DNA of 64,000 nucleotides from Chryseobacterium culicis. GTDB taxonomy: Bacteria > Bacteroidota > Bacteroidia > Flavobacteriales > Weeksellaceae. The DNA lies in assembly GCF_002979755.1 (NCBI RefSeq), contig NZ_PCPP01000001.1, positions 838,665 to 902,664 of the forward strand, read 5' to 3'. The position numbers were made by a program, and so were the translations under genes. Positions 8,052-15,482 of the stretch are shown piece after piece. The stretch's first letter is position 1. Every line of letters begins with the position of its first letter. The notes below the pieces were generated by a model that ran no database searches, was not told the origin of the DNA, and saw nothing but the letters and a program-made list of their open reading frames with translations.

Positions 8052-11000
8052 AATTCTCACACATCATCTATGAAGTTGTTATTTGGGTGTTTCTGATTTA
8101 TGGAACAGCAGTAACCCTTATCTATGGCTGGATAGGAATTTATGCGCTGGGTGCCGTATTGCGTTATAAAAAAGAAAATACATTTACAGATTACAGCATT
8201 ATTGCAGCCAACCCCAATGCCCCTGTATTCAGTGTTATTGCTCCGGCCTATAATGAAGGAATGACCATTGTGGAAAATGTACGTTCCCTGTTATCTCTTT
8301 ACTATCATAATCTGGAAATCATTATTGTCAATGATGGAAGTAAGGACGATTCAATGCAAAAGCTCATCGAAGCTTATGAACTGGAATCCATGGCTTATTT
8401 CATTCAGGGAAAAATAGAAACTAATGCGGTAAGAGGCGTTTATAAAAGTAAAAATCCGGCCTTTAAAAAACTGATTGTTGTTGATAAAGAAAACGGAGGA
8501 AAAGCAGATGCTTTAAATGTTGGAGTGAATATTTCTTCCGGCGAATATCTGGTCTGCATTGATGTTGACTGTATTCTGGAGCAGGATTCTATTTTAAAAC
8601 TTGCAAAACCCATGCTGGAGCAGACTGATAAAAAGTTCATTGCATGCGGTGGAGTGATTCGTCTGGCCAACAATTGTGTCATTGAAAACGGAAAAGTAGT
8701 CAGTGTCAACATGCCGAAAACTCTTCTGGGAAGAACTCAGGCATTGGAATATATACGGGCTTTTGTACTCGGACGTATGGCATGGTCCCGCGCCTCAGGG
8801 TTAATCCTGATCTCTGGTGCTTTTGGAGTATTTGACAGAAAAATTGTACTGGCATGCGGAGGTTATGATAAAAATAACGTAGGAGAGGACATGGAGCTGG
8901 TGGTAAGAATGAGAAAATACATGGAGGAAAAGAATGAGCCTTACGAAGTGCTTACCATTCCGGATCCTCTATGCTGGACAGAAGTTCCCGAATCCAAAGA
9001 TATTCTTAGAAAACAAAGAAACAGATGGATGCGCGGAACCATGGAAACCTTGTGGAAACACAGAAAACTCATGTTCAATCCGAAGTATAAAAAACTGGGA
9101 ATGATCAGTCTTCCTTATTGGTTCTTCTTTGAATTTCTGGGGCCACTCATCGAATTTTCGGGCTACATTATCTTCATTATCTTTTTATTGCTTGGAATTA
9201 TCAACTGGCCTTTCTTTATCGTTCTGTTTGCTCTCGTTATATCAATGGGATTCTTATATTCCATCTATGCGATACTAGTGGATCTCGTAAGCCATCAGGT
9301 CTATACCAAAAGAAAAGATTTCCTTAGATTGATTTTCACCGCTTTTTCCGAACCTTTTTATTTCCATCCTATTGTAGTAAAAGCAGGGGTAAACGGATTT
9401 ATAGATTATTTCAAAAAATCCCATGGCTGGGGCGAAATGACGAGACAGGGTTTCAATCAGAGTACACAGCACTTACCTCTAAAAGAAAGAATATATGCTA
9501 TTCTTCAGGCAGGACTGAAAAAATGGGGAATGCTGGCGCTGGTTTTCTTTGCTTTATTTTTAATAGGAGTTGCCGCAGAATCATTGTGGTACCAATATAC
9601 TTTTCCAAAATTTGAAACATCTGCCATTATTGGTAATCTTTTCGTAGAAAATATTTTATTTGCGTTTAAACTGATATTCTGTATTGGGATCGTGTATCTG
9701 ATCATCAATTTTATCAAAGAAGGCTGGGCAAGGACTTTGGGAATGATAACGTTGCTTATTGTAGCGGTTACCCAATATATCTTGTTCCTGTATTTTTCTG
9801 AAAGCCGTAATGTATTGGGGGCAGATCTTTTATACTACAGCAAAGAAGAGATGAAACAGATTCTACAGGCAAGCGGAATGCTCAACTTCAAAAACTTTGC
9901 ATTACTGGGAATTTTAATAACCGCTTCTCTCATTCCTTTATGGATTGCAGGTAAAACAGCTTTAAAATCAATCTATCCCGGATTGGTATTATTAATCTTT
10001 GGGCTGGCGGCATTTTTCATTCCATCTGATATAGCAGGATCTAAGATCTTAGGTTCTGAGAGTGAATTTAACCAAAATGCAGCAAAAAGTAAATGGGCCT
10101 ATTTCTTTAAATCCAATGAAGATAATTTCATCAGCGATCATCCGGAACTGACTGAATTACTGAGCGAAAATGAAGATTTTGCAGCCAACGCAGAAATGAT
10201 TGATAAAAACTTTCCGTTCTGGAGAAAAGAAAATACACAGGATTTCTTAGGGTCTTATCTTAACAAGTCTGAGAAGATTCCTAATCTCGTTTTCCTTGTT
10301 ATGGAAGGTTTTGGACATGCTTATACCTCTCCAAAAGGATATATCGGGAATTTCACCCCTTATCTTGATTCTTTATCAGGTAAAGGATTATTCTGGGAAA
10401 ACAGCTTAAGCTCAGCAGGAAGAACATTTGGAGCATTGCCATCACTGACAGGGTCACTTCCTTTCGGAAAGAACGGCTTCCTTGAAATAGAGAAAACACC
10501 AGAGAATTTCAATCTTTATAACATCCTTAAAGCCAACGGATTTGAAACTGGATTTTATTATGGAGGTCACGCATCCTTTGACCGCTACCGTGAATTTCTG
10601 GAATACAGTGGAGTAGATCATATCGTAGATGAAGCTTCATTCAGCAGCCCTTACCGTAAACTTCCCGCCAACAACGGAGAAAGCTGGGGATATGAGGATC
10701 AGGCTGTCTTAGATAAAGTACAGCAGCAACAGAAACCACAGAATCAGCCGTATTTCAATATGATCCTTACGCTTTCAACACATAATCCTTTTTTAATCAA
10801 CAATAAAAATTATTATGAAAAGCTATACAATCAAAGGCTTAATTCAGGGATTTTAACTGCTGAACAGAAAAAATGGGCAGCCGCTCACAAAGATCAGCTC
10901 ATTTCAGTATTGAATGCAGATGATGCCATGAAAGGTTTCTTTGAAAACTACAGCAAACGACCGGATTTCAAAAACACAATTTTTGTCATCACGGGAGATC

Positions 11001-11482
11001 ACAGTATGCCTGAAATTACATTACAAGCCAAAATTGACAGGTTCCACGTACCCTTATTGATCTATTCTCCCTTATTAAAAGAATCAAAACGTTTTCACAA
11101 AACAGTCAGTCATTTTGATATTGCACCTTCTATTTTAGCATACTACAGAAATAATTATAAAATTAGTACTCCTTCTACAGTAACATGGGTAGGAAGAGGC
11201 TTTTCTGCAGATTCTGAGATAAGCAAAACCGGAATTCCTATGATGCAGAGTAAAAACCAACTGATTGACTTTGTATCTGAAAAGTATTACATCCATGACG
11301 GACAACTTTTCACACTGAAAAATATGGAGGAGGGCGCGGACAATGATGCGGCAGCCATGAATAAAATCAATGGCAGATTCAATCAATACAAAAGTATGAA
11401 TGCCAAGTTTTATTCTACGAAAAAGCTAATGCCGGATTCGGTAATGGTCAATTTTAAGAAAAAAACGAAATCAAGATTTTAA
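8045..11482 (+). CDS. Glycosyltransferase family 2 fused to LTA-synthase-like domain
   Basis: The 1145-residue membrane protein joins two enzymes. The N-terminal half (about 55-345) is a processive GT2 synthase of the PgaC/cellulose-synthase type, with DVD at 173-175, an ED pair at 281-282 and QRNRW at 324-328, framed by helices at about 8-38 and several at 355-415. A second helix block (about 495-660) leads to an alkaline-phosphatase-superfamily domain of the LTA synthase/phosphoglycerol transferase type (about 745-1090). Expected ligands are present: Glu754 (LVMEG), Thr794 as likely nucleophile (AGRTFGALPS), His913 (STHNPF) and Asp985-His986 (GDHSMPE). The likely job is polymerising a glycan and decorating it with a phospho-substituent outside the membrane (inference). 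It overlaps the HEAT gene by 7 nt and its stop overlaps the convergent YaiO-type gene by 4 bp. Confidence 0.88.
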   Translation: MLEFSHIIYEVVIWVFLIYGTAVTLIYGWIGIYALGAVLRYKKENTFTDYSIIAANPNAPVFSVIAPAYNEGMTIVENVRSLLSLYYHNLEIIIVNDGSKDDSMQKLIEAYELESMAYFIQGKIETNAVRGVYKSKNPAFKKLIVVDKENGGKADALNVGVNISSGEYLVCIDVDCILEQDSILKLAKPMLEQTDKKFIACGGVIRLANNCVIENGKVVSVNMPKTLLGRTQALEYIRAFVLGRMAWSRASGLILISGAFGVFDRKIVLACGGYDKNNVGEDMELVVRMRKYMEEKNEPYEVLTIPDPLCWTEVPESKDILRKQRNRWMRGTMETLWKHRKLMFNPKYKKLGMISLPYWFFFEFLGPLIEFSGYIIFIIFLLLGIINWPFFIVLFALVISMGFLYSIYAILVDLVSHQVYTKRKDFLRLIFTAFSEPFYFHPIVVKAGVNGFIDYFKKSHGWGEMTRQGFNQSTQHLPLKERIYAILQAGLKKWGMLALVFFALFLIGVAAESLWYQYTFPKFETSAIIGNLFVENILFAFKLIFCIGIVYLIINFIKEGWARTLGMITLLIVAVTQYILFLYFSESRNVLGADLLYYSKEEMKQILQASGMLNFKNFALLGILITASLIPLWIAGKTALKSIYPGLVLLIFGLAAFFIPSDIAGSKILGSESEFNQNAAKSKWAYFFKSNEDNFISDHPELTELLSENEDFAANAEMIDKNFPFWRKENTQDFLGSYLNKSEKIPNLVFLVMEGFGHAYTSPKGYIGNFTPYLDSLSGKGLFWENSLSSAGRTFGALPSLTGSLPFGKNGFLEIEKTPENFNLYNILKANGFETGFYYGGHASFDRYREFLEYSGVDHIVDEASFSSPYRKLPANNGESWGYEDQAVLDKVQQQQKPQNQPYFNMILTLSTHNPFLINNKNYYEKLYNQRLNSGILTAEQKKWAAAHKDQLISVLNADDAMKGFFENYSKRPDFKNTIFVITGDHSMPEITLQAKIDRFHVPLLIYSPLLKESKRFHKTVSHFDIAPSILAYYRNNYKISTPSTVTWVGRGFSADSEISKTGIPMMQSKNQLIDFVSEKYYIHDGQLFTLKNMEEGADNDAAAMNKINGRFNQYKSMNAKFYSTKKLMPDSVMVNFKKKTKSRF

Positions 11483-12714
11483 AACTTTCGGGTGTAGCCT
11501 AAAGTAAGATCAAACTGATTTCCTTTCTCACCCGGACGGAATTCCTGATTATAATACATCGTTCCCACAGAAAAAAGATTGACAGAGCGGTAAGAAAAAT
11601 TATATTCAGCTCCTACTTTAAAGGTTTTAAGCTTAAAAGTTTCGTTTTCCAGAAGGTTATTACGGTACTCTTCAGGGCTTATACCTGTTCCGATCTGAAA
11701 AGCAAAATAGTCCTGGGCTCCTTTTGTATAATATCGTACCGTTCCTGTATAAGAATGTGAAATATTCTTGCTGTCAGGCGTAATGTAAGTACGCAGATTG
11801 AACCAGAAATTTTTATAATATTTACCTACAGCAGCAGTAAACATCCAGATACTGTTGCTGAAATAAAGCTGACGGTAGCCCAGCTCTGCCTCAAAACTAT
11901 GAGGAAGATTCGCATTTAAAGAAACGCCGGTGCGGTATTTCGGAAACAGACCAACATCGTCAGAATATCCTCCGCCAACGTACAGATAGAACATTTTGGA
12001 AAGTCTTGGATAGGCTTCCAACTCAATCTGTGTGCCGCCCTGTGCAAACTTATTGGCATAATTACCCCGAAGGATCACAGAACCAATCGGTGTGATTCTT
12101 TTATAGCTTACGCCCACGATATGCCAGTCGTCATCAAACTGTTTGTCAAAATGAGAATAATTATAAACAATTCCTATCGCATTTTTAGAAGAAAGATCAT
12201 TTATTCTTACCGCAAGAGCCCTTGCCTCAGTATTTTTAGGATTGATGGATAAAAGAGTTTTTACAGCTTTGTCGGCTTCCTCATAATTATCCATACCAAA
12301 ATATACTTTTGCCTTCAACAACAGTAATGCTTCAGATTTAGAATGGTAGGAAAGTCCTTTATCTATAATTTCAATAGCCTTTGTATTCTGATCATTCCAG
12401 TATTCCAATGACGCATAGGCCAGAAAATAATCTTCATCCTGAACCTCTCTTTTTCCAAGATCTTCAAACACAGCTCTTGCTGCAGCCAGATCTTTGTTCC
12501 AGGTATATAGCCTTCCCAGAAAAACTGAAATATCTGTATAATTGGGTGCTTTTTCCAATGCTTCTTTGGCGAGTGCTATAGATGTAGTATAATCTTTCTG
12601 TTCAAAAGCAGTAGTACGGGCTTTAACAAACAATTCATCAGCAGTAAGATTCTGCTGGCTGTATAGGGTAATTGGAAAAAGTATTGCTAATAAAAAGGTC
12701 GGATATCTTTTCAT
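11479..12714 (-). CDS. YaiO-family outer-membrane beta-barrel protein with TPR domain
   Basis: The 411-residue protein has a Sec signal peptide (about 1-20, LYSQQ). Tetratricopeptide-type helices follow (about 22-170, with motifs such as ALEKAPNYTDISVFLGRLY and KTLLSINPKNTEA). The second half (about 175-411) has the alternating aromatic strands of an outer-membrane barrel and ends in LTLGYTRKF with a terminal Phe. This is the YaiO architecture: TPR plus barrel, as in the secretion partners of PNAG-like exopolysaccharides. It converges on the glycosyltransferase fusion with a shared TTAA at both stops, so the two are neighbours but not co-transcribed. It probably exports or handles the glycan made by that enzyme (inference). 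Confidence 0.85.
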   Translation of the reverse strand: MKRYPTFLLAILFPITLYSQQNLTADELFVKARTTAFEQKDYTTSIALAKEALEKAPNYTDISVFLGRLYTWNKDLAAARAVFEDLGKREVQDEDYFLAYASLEYWNDQNTKAIEIIDKGLSYHSKSEALLLLKAKVYFGMDNYEEADKAVKTLLSINPKNTEARALAVRINDLSSKNAIGIVYNYSHFDKQFDDDWHIVGVSYKRITPIGSVILRGNYANKFAQGGTQIELEAYPRLSKMFYLYVGGGYSDDVGLFPKYRTGVSLNANLPHSFEAELGYRQLYFSNSIWMFTAAVGKYYKNFWFNLRTYITPDSKNISHSYTGTVRYYTKGAQDYFAFQIGTGISPEEYRNNLLENETFKLKTFKVGAEYNFSYRSVNLFSVGTMYYNQEFRPGEKGNQFDLTLGYTRKF

Positions 12715-12811
12715 CGAAGTTTATTATTAATGAGCTACATCTGGTATCACAAATATATTGAACTTTTATTTCTCAAACCAGAGATTATTCATTAAAACTT
12801 ATTTTTTTGAG

Positions 12812-12863
12812 ATTATTATTCCATAAAATATCAAATAGTAGATATTTATGATGGAATAATTAT
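12812..12863. repeat. Long imperfect palindrome in divergent spacer
   Basis: An AT-rich inverted repeat (about 12812-12832 with 12841-12863, both containing ATTATTCCAT or its complement) lies between the minus-strand YaiO gene and plus-strand exonuclease III. It could be a regulatory site for one or both genes. No matching regulator is evident. Confidence 0.5.
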
Positions 12864-12905
12864 TGTCGTAATTAAAAAGAATTGATTTTCTAAAAAACCT
12901 ACATC

Positions 12906-13685
12906 ATGAAAATAGCAACCTATAATGTGAACGGAATCAATGGCCGTCTTCCTGTTTTACTGAAATGGCTGAAAGAAACGTCACCGGATATTGTCTGCCT
13001 TCAGGAATTAAAAGCCCCACAGGAACGCTTTCCATTACAGGATATTAATAACGCAGGATATCAGGCCATATGGAACGGACAAAAAAGCTGGAACGGAGTA
13101 GCCATACTGGCAAAAAACAGAGAAATAACTGAAGTACAAAGATCTTTACCAGGTGATACAGACGATGTTCAGAGCCGTTATATAGAAGCTATTATTGATC
13201 AAATGGTAATCTGCTGCCTGTATCTTCCCAATGGAAATCCTTATCCCGGGCCCAAATTTGATTATAAATTATCCTGGATTAAGCGTTTTAAAAGACGAAC
13301 CAACCAGCTCATCAAAATGGAACTTCCCGCCATACTGATCGGTGATTTCAATATTATACCGGAACCTATGGATGTTTATAAACCTGAACGTTGGGAAAAT
13401 GATGCGCTATACAGAACAGAAGTAAGAAAAGCATTTAAGGACCTTCAGAAAAAAGGCTGGCTTGATTCTATACGAAGTCTTTATCCTGATGAGAAAATTT
13501 ATACCTTCTGGGATTATTTATATAAAGCTTACGACCGTAATGCAGGAATGAGACTTGATCATATTTTATTAAGTCCTTATCTACAACCCAGACTGTTATC
13601 GGGTGGAGTAGACAGCCATGTACGGGGCTGGGAAAAAAGCAGTGATCATGCTCCTGTTTGGATTGAACTATCGGATCATCTGTAA
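12906..13685 (+). CDS. xth: Exodeoxyribonuclease III (AP endonuclease)
   Basis: The 259-residue member of the exonuclease/endonuclease/phosphatase superfamily shows the ExoIII/AP-endonuclease motifs: N-terminal ATYNVNGI (Asn7), the LQELK metal-binding Glu at 34, GDFN at 146-149 (catalytic Asp and Asn) and the terminal SDHAPVW (Asp247-His248). It removes 3' blocks and cuts 5' of abasic sites in base-excision repair, and acts in the cytoplasm. Length matches the family (about 255-268). It appears monocistronic, with the S24 regulator converging on it. The xthA-type assignment is firm at family level. Confidence 0.94.
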   Translation: MKIATYNVNGINGRLPVLLKWLKETSPDIVCLQELKAPQERFPLQDINNAGYQAIWNGQKSWNGVAILAKNREITEVQRSLPGDTDDVQSRYIEAIIDQMVICCLYLPNGNPYPGPKFDYKLSWIKRFKRRTNQLIKMELPAILIGDFNIIPEPMDVYKPERWENDALYRTEVRKAFKDLQKKGWLDSIRSLYPDEKIYTFWDYLYKAYDRNAGMRLDHILLSPYLQPRLLSGGVDSHVRGWEKSSDHAPVWIELSDHL

Positions 13686-13755
13686 TGACAGAAGTTCATA
13701 TAAAATATACTCCCGCGAAAAATCAGGAGTATATATATAATAAGTATTTTACAGA

Positions 13756-14544
13756 TTAAGATTGCTTACGGCGACGGCCTGAAACTTTTTTATCCAGATC
13801 CCTGATATCCTGTCTCAGCTCACGGAACATCTCTTTAAAATTGTAGCTTTCATAATCACCCGGTTCAAAATCTTCCGGAAAAATCCCTGAAGCATACTGC
13901 CAGATTTCCACCACTTCTTCAAAAGGAATATCGTAAGGTTCATAAAATGAATTATCAGCACTTACACTGATTGCCGTTTCTTTTCTTTCTTTAAATCTTT
14001 TGTAGGTAATTCCGTCATTTAAGGTAACAAAAACATAGGTTTTACCTTCCTTAAGCTCATTAATTCCTTCTACATATTTTCCTACAATATAAGATCCGTT
14101 TCTGAACGGAGGCATAGAATCACCATCCGCAGGAAAAGCCCTGTATTTTCCATTGGTAAGGAAAGGAAGAGCAATACGCTGAAGACTTTCAATGTATTCT
14201 ATATCGCTATAGCCTTCCAGATATCCCATTGAGGCTTTCTGCGGAATAATTTCTATCGTATCATTTCCATGCGTATCTACTGCAACCGGAAGAACGATTC
14301 TGTTATCAGGAAGTTTCAGCATCTCATCCATAGGATGCTTCTCAATATCTACAGAAAGCATAAGGTCAATACTTACATGAAAATATTTGGAAATTTTTAC
14401 CAGCAGCTCGATAGGAGGTTCGGATATTCCGTTTTCATATTTTGAATACCGAACTCTTGAAATCAACAATTCGTCGGCTACATTTTGTTGAGAGAGCTTT
14501 CTTCTGGCTCTTAAAAAGCGTATATTATTTGAAAAAACTGACAT
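13756..14544 (-). CDS. XRE-family repressor with S24 (LexA/CI-like) domain
   Basis: The start was set at the ATG giving MSVFSNNIRFLR (14544), because the -7 promoter box lies just upstream at 14562-14569 and the longer reading frame would begin upstream of it. The 262-residue protein has a helix-turn-helix (about 5-60, LSQQNVADELLISRVRYSKYENG) and a C-terminal S24 domain with Ser in GDSM (about 143) and Lys in ITYKRF (about 182), the dyad used for self-cleavage or dimerisation in CI/LexA proteins. No classic Ala-Gly cleavage site is obvious, so cleavability is uncertain. Two inverted operator-like copies flank its own promoter, implying autoregulation. No other phage genes are nearby. Confidence 0.88.
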   Translation of the reverse strand: MSVFSNNIRFLRARRKLSQQNVADELLISRVRYSKYENGISEPPIELLVKISKYFHVSIDLMLSVDIEKHPMDEMLKLPDNRIVLPVAVDTHGNDTIEIIPQKASMGYLEGYSDIEYIESLQRIALPFLTNGKYRAFPADGDSMPPFRNGSYIVGKYVEGINELKEGKTYVFVTLNDGITYKRFKERKETAISVSADNSFYEPYDIPFEEVVEIWQYASGIFPEDFEPGDYESYNFKEMFRELRQDIRDLDKKVSGRRRKQS

Positions 14545-14591
14545 TGATAAAAGTATGTCAGCAAAAATACAAAATTTGACCTCTTTTATCA
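14545..14591 (-). promoter_or_regulatory. Autoregulatory promoter with paired operators (XRE/S24 gene)
   Basis: Read on the minus strand, the element TGATAAAAG-N2-GTCA (plus-strand 14577-14591) and its inverted partner TGATAAAAG-N3-GTCA (plus-strand 14545-14560) flank TATTTTTG (14562-14569). That box is an exact match to the Bacteroidota -7 consensus TAnnTTTG. A TTG about 20 bp upstream can serve as the -33 box. The downstream copy touches the start codon, so a bound repressor would block initiation. Confidence 0.7.
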
Positions 14592-14993
14592 ACGAATGAA
14601 ACAGGTTTTCCCATACATTCTACAGAATTTTATTCAACTTCTGTCCATTTTTCCTGAAATAGGGTAGTCTCAACCGTAAAATACTCAACATTCGCCACTG
14701 CAGTAAGCGTTTTTTAAGCTCAGTTAAAAGCCCTTATAACCATTGAATAATAACCATAAATAATCAGTATTTAATACAAAACCAATAACTCTAAATTTCA
14801 TAAATTGAGTTATTAGTTTTAACATTTAGTAAATCAATCACATATAAGTGAAAATATTATTTTCATTAAAATACACTTATATTAATGAAATATTAAATAA
14901 TAAAAACATATAATTAATTTATTGAAAATAATTTGCAATGGTATTATTATTATTCATATATTCGTGATGTAATAATCATATAAAATTATAGTT
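14592..14993. other. AT-rich spacer upstream of the bacteriocin-like gene, with two inverted repeats
   Basis: The first repeat has 14-bp arms with one mismatch (14778-14791 and 14807-14820, core AATAACTC/GAGTTATT). The second has perfect 9-bp arms ATATAAGTG/CACTTATAT (14842-14850 and 14874-14882) and encloses the smaller palindrome GAAAAT-ATT-ATTTTC at 14850-14864. No gene was found here. The repeats may be operators or encode a structured RNA. Confidence 0.55.
14932..14964 (+). promoter_or_regulatory. Promoter of the bacteriocin-like peptide gene
   Basis: TTTG (14932-14935) and TATATTCG (14957-14964) are separated by 21 bp, fitting the Bacteroidota TTTG-N17-23-TAnnTTTG pattern with one change. 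The predicted transcript has a leader of roughly 25 nt. Confidence 0.6.
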
Positions 14994-15278
14994 ATGAAAA
15001 ACTTAAAAAAATTGGACAGAAACGAATTAAAAGCTATTTCAGGTAACGGATTACTAGATCCAATCGGCGGACTTCTAGGTGGACTAGGAGGTGTAGTTGG
15101 TGGAGTAGTAGGCGGTGTAGGTACTATCGTTGGTGGCGTAGTTACTGGCGTAGGATCTACAGTAGGTGGAGTAGTTGGCGGTGTAAGCACTGTTGTAACG
15201 AACGCGTTATGCCAAACACAATGTGTAGTAAACGGTGTTATCCACATCAAATTACTTGAGTGTGGTTCAACTTGCTAG
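14994..15278 (+). CDS. Bacteriocin-like Gly/Val-rich peptide with leader and C-terminal cysteines
   Basis: The 94-residue product begins MKNLKKLDRNELKAISGNG, a leader of the type seen in Bacteroidota bacteriocin-like and other RiPP-like precursors (basic start, LK.ISG before a Gly). Residues about 24-68 form a hydrophobic Gly/Val-rich core with repeated GGVVGGV units and many GxxxG spacings, as in glycine zippers. The tail (about 70-94) holds four Cys (CQTQC, LLEC, GSTC) that could make disulfides or bind metal. The DNA contains a 21-bp near-repeat (15099-15119 and 15165-15185, 20/21 identical) that built this core. No maturation enzyme, C39 peptidase or transporter is adjacent. A terminator follows; the TonB receptor is next. 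The product could instead be a structural or signalling peptide. Confidence 0.75.
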   Translation: MKNLKKLDRNELKAISGNGLLDPIGGLLGGLGGVVGGVVGGVGTIVGGVVTGVGSTVGGVVGGVSTVVTNALCQTQCVVNGVIHIKLLECGSTC

Positions 15279-15307
15279 TCAAAAAGCATTGAATTAAAAA
15301 GATTATA

Positions 15308-15334
15308 CCGCTCTGAAAAAGAGCGGTTTTTTTA
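15308..15334 (+). terminator. Terminator of the peptide gene
   Basis: The stem ACCGCTCT/AGAGCGGT with a GAAAA loop is followed by seven T, a strong intrinsic terminator. The peptide gene therefore forms its own short transcript. Confidence 0.9.
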
Positions 15335-15434
15335 GGTCTCTGAAAAAATAATTCAAGGAAAACGCTACAATACAATCCATTTAACCTATTCGCTTTATAA
15401 GAAAAAATTTAATAATTTCAATAAAGCAACAATG

Positions 15435-15465
15435 TTGCATTAAATATTTTAATTTTCTAGCTTTG
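15435..15465 (+). promoter_or_regulatory. Promoter of the TonB-dependent receptor gene
   Basis: TTG (15435-15437) and an exact TAnnTTTG match, TAGCTTTG (15458-15465), are spaced by 20 bp. Transcription should begin around 15470-15473, shortly before the start codon. Confidence 0.75.
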
Positions 15466-15482
15466 CCGGATCATTAAAGTAT

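Noticed and set aside
13756..14544. Prophage remnant around the S24 repressor
   Set aside because: No integrase, structural or lysis genes lie on either side; both flanks are ordinary chromosomal genes.
15099..15185. Tandem repeats in the peptide gene as a phase-variable coding microsatellite
   Set aside because: The repeat is in frame and only two imperfect copies, so slippage would not switch the gene off.
14954..15250. 98-codon minus-strand ORF rich in Pro and Thr opposite the bacteriocin-like gene
   Set aside because: It is the complement of the Gly/Val repeats and has no promoter box or family similarity.
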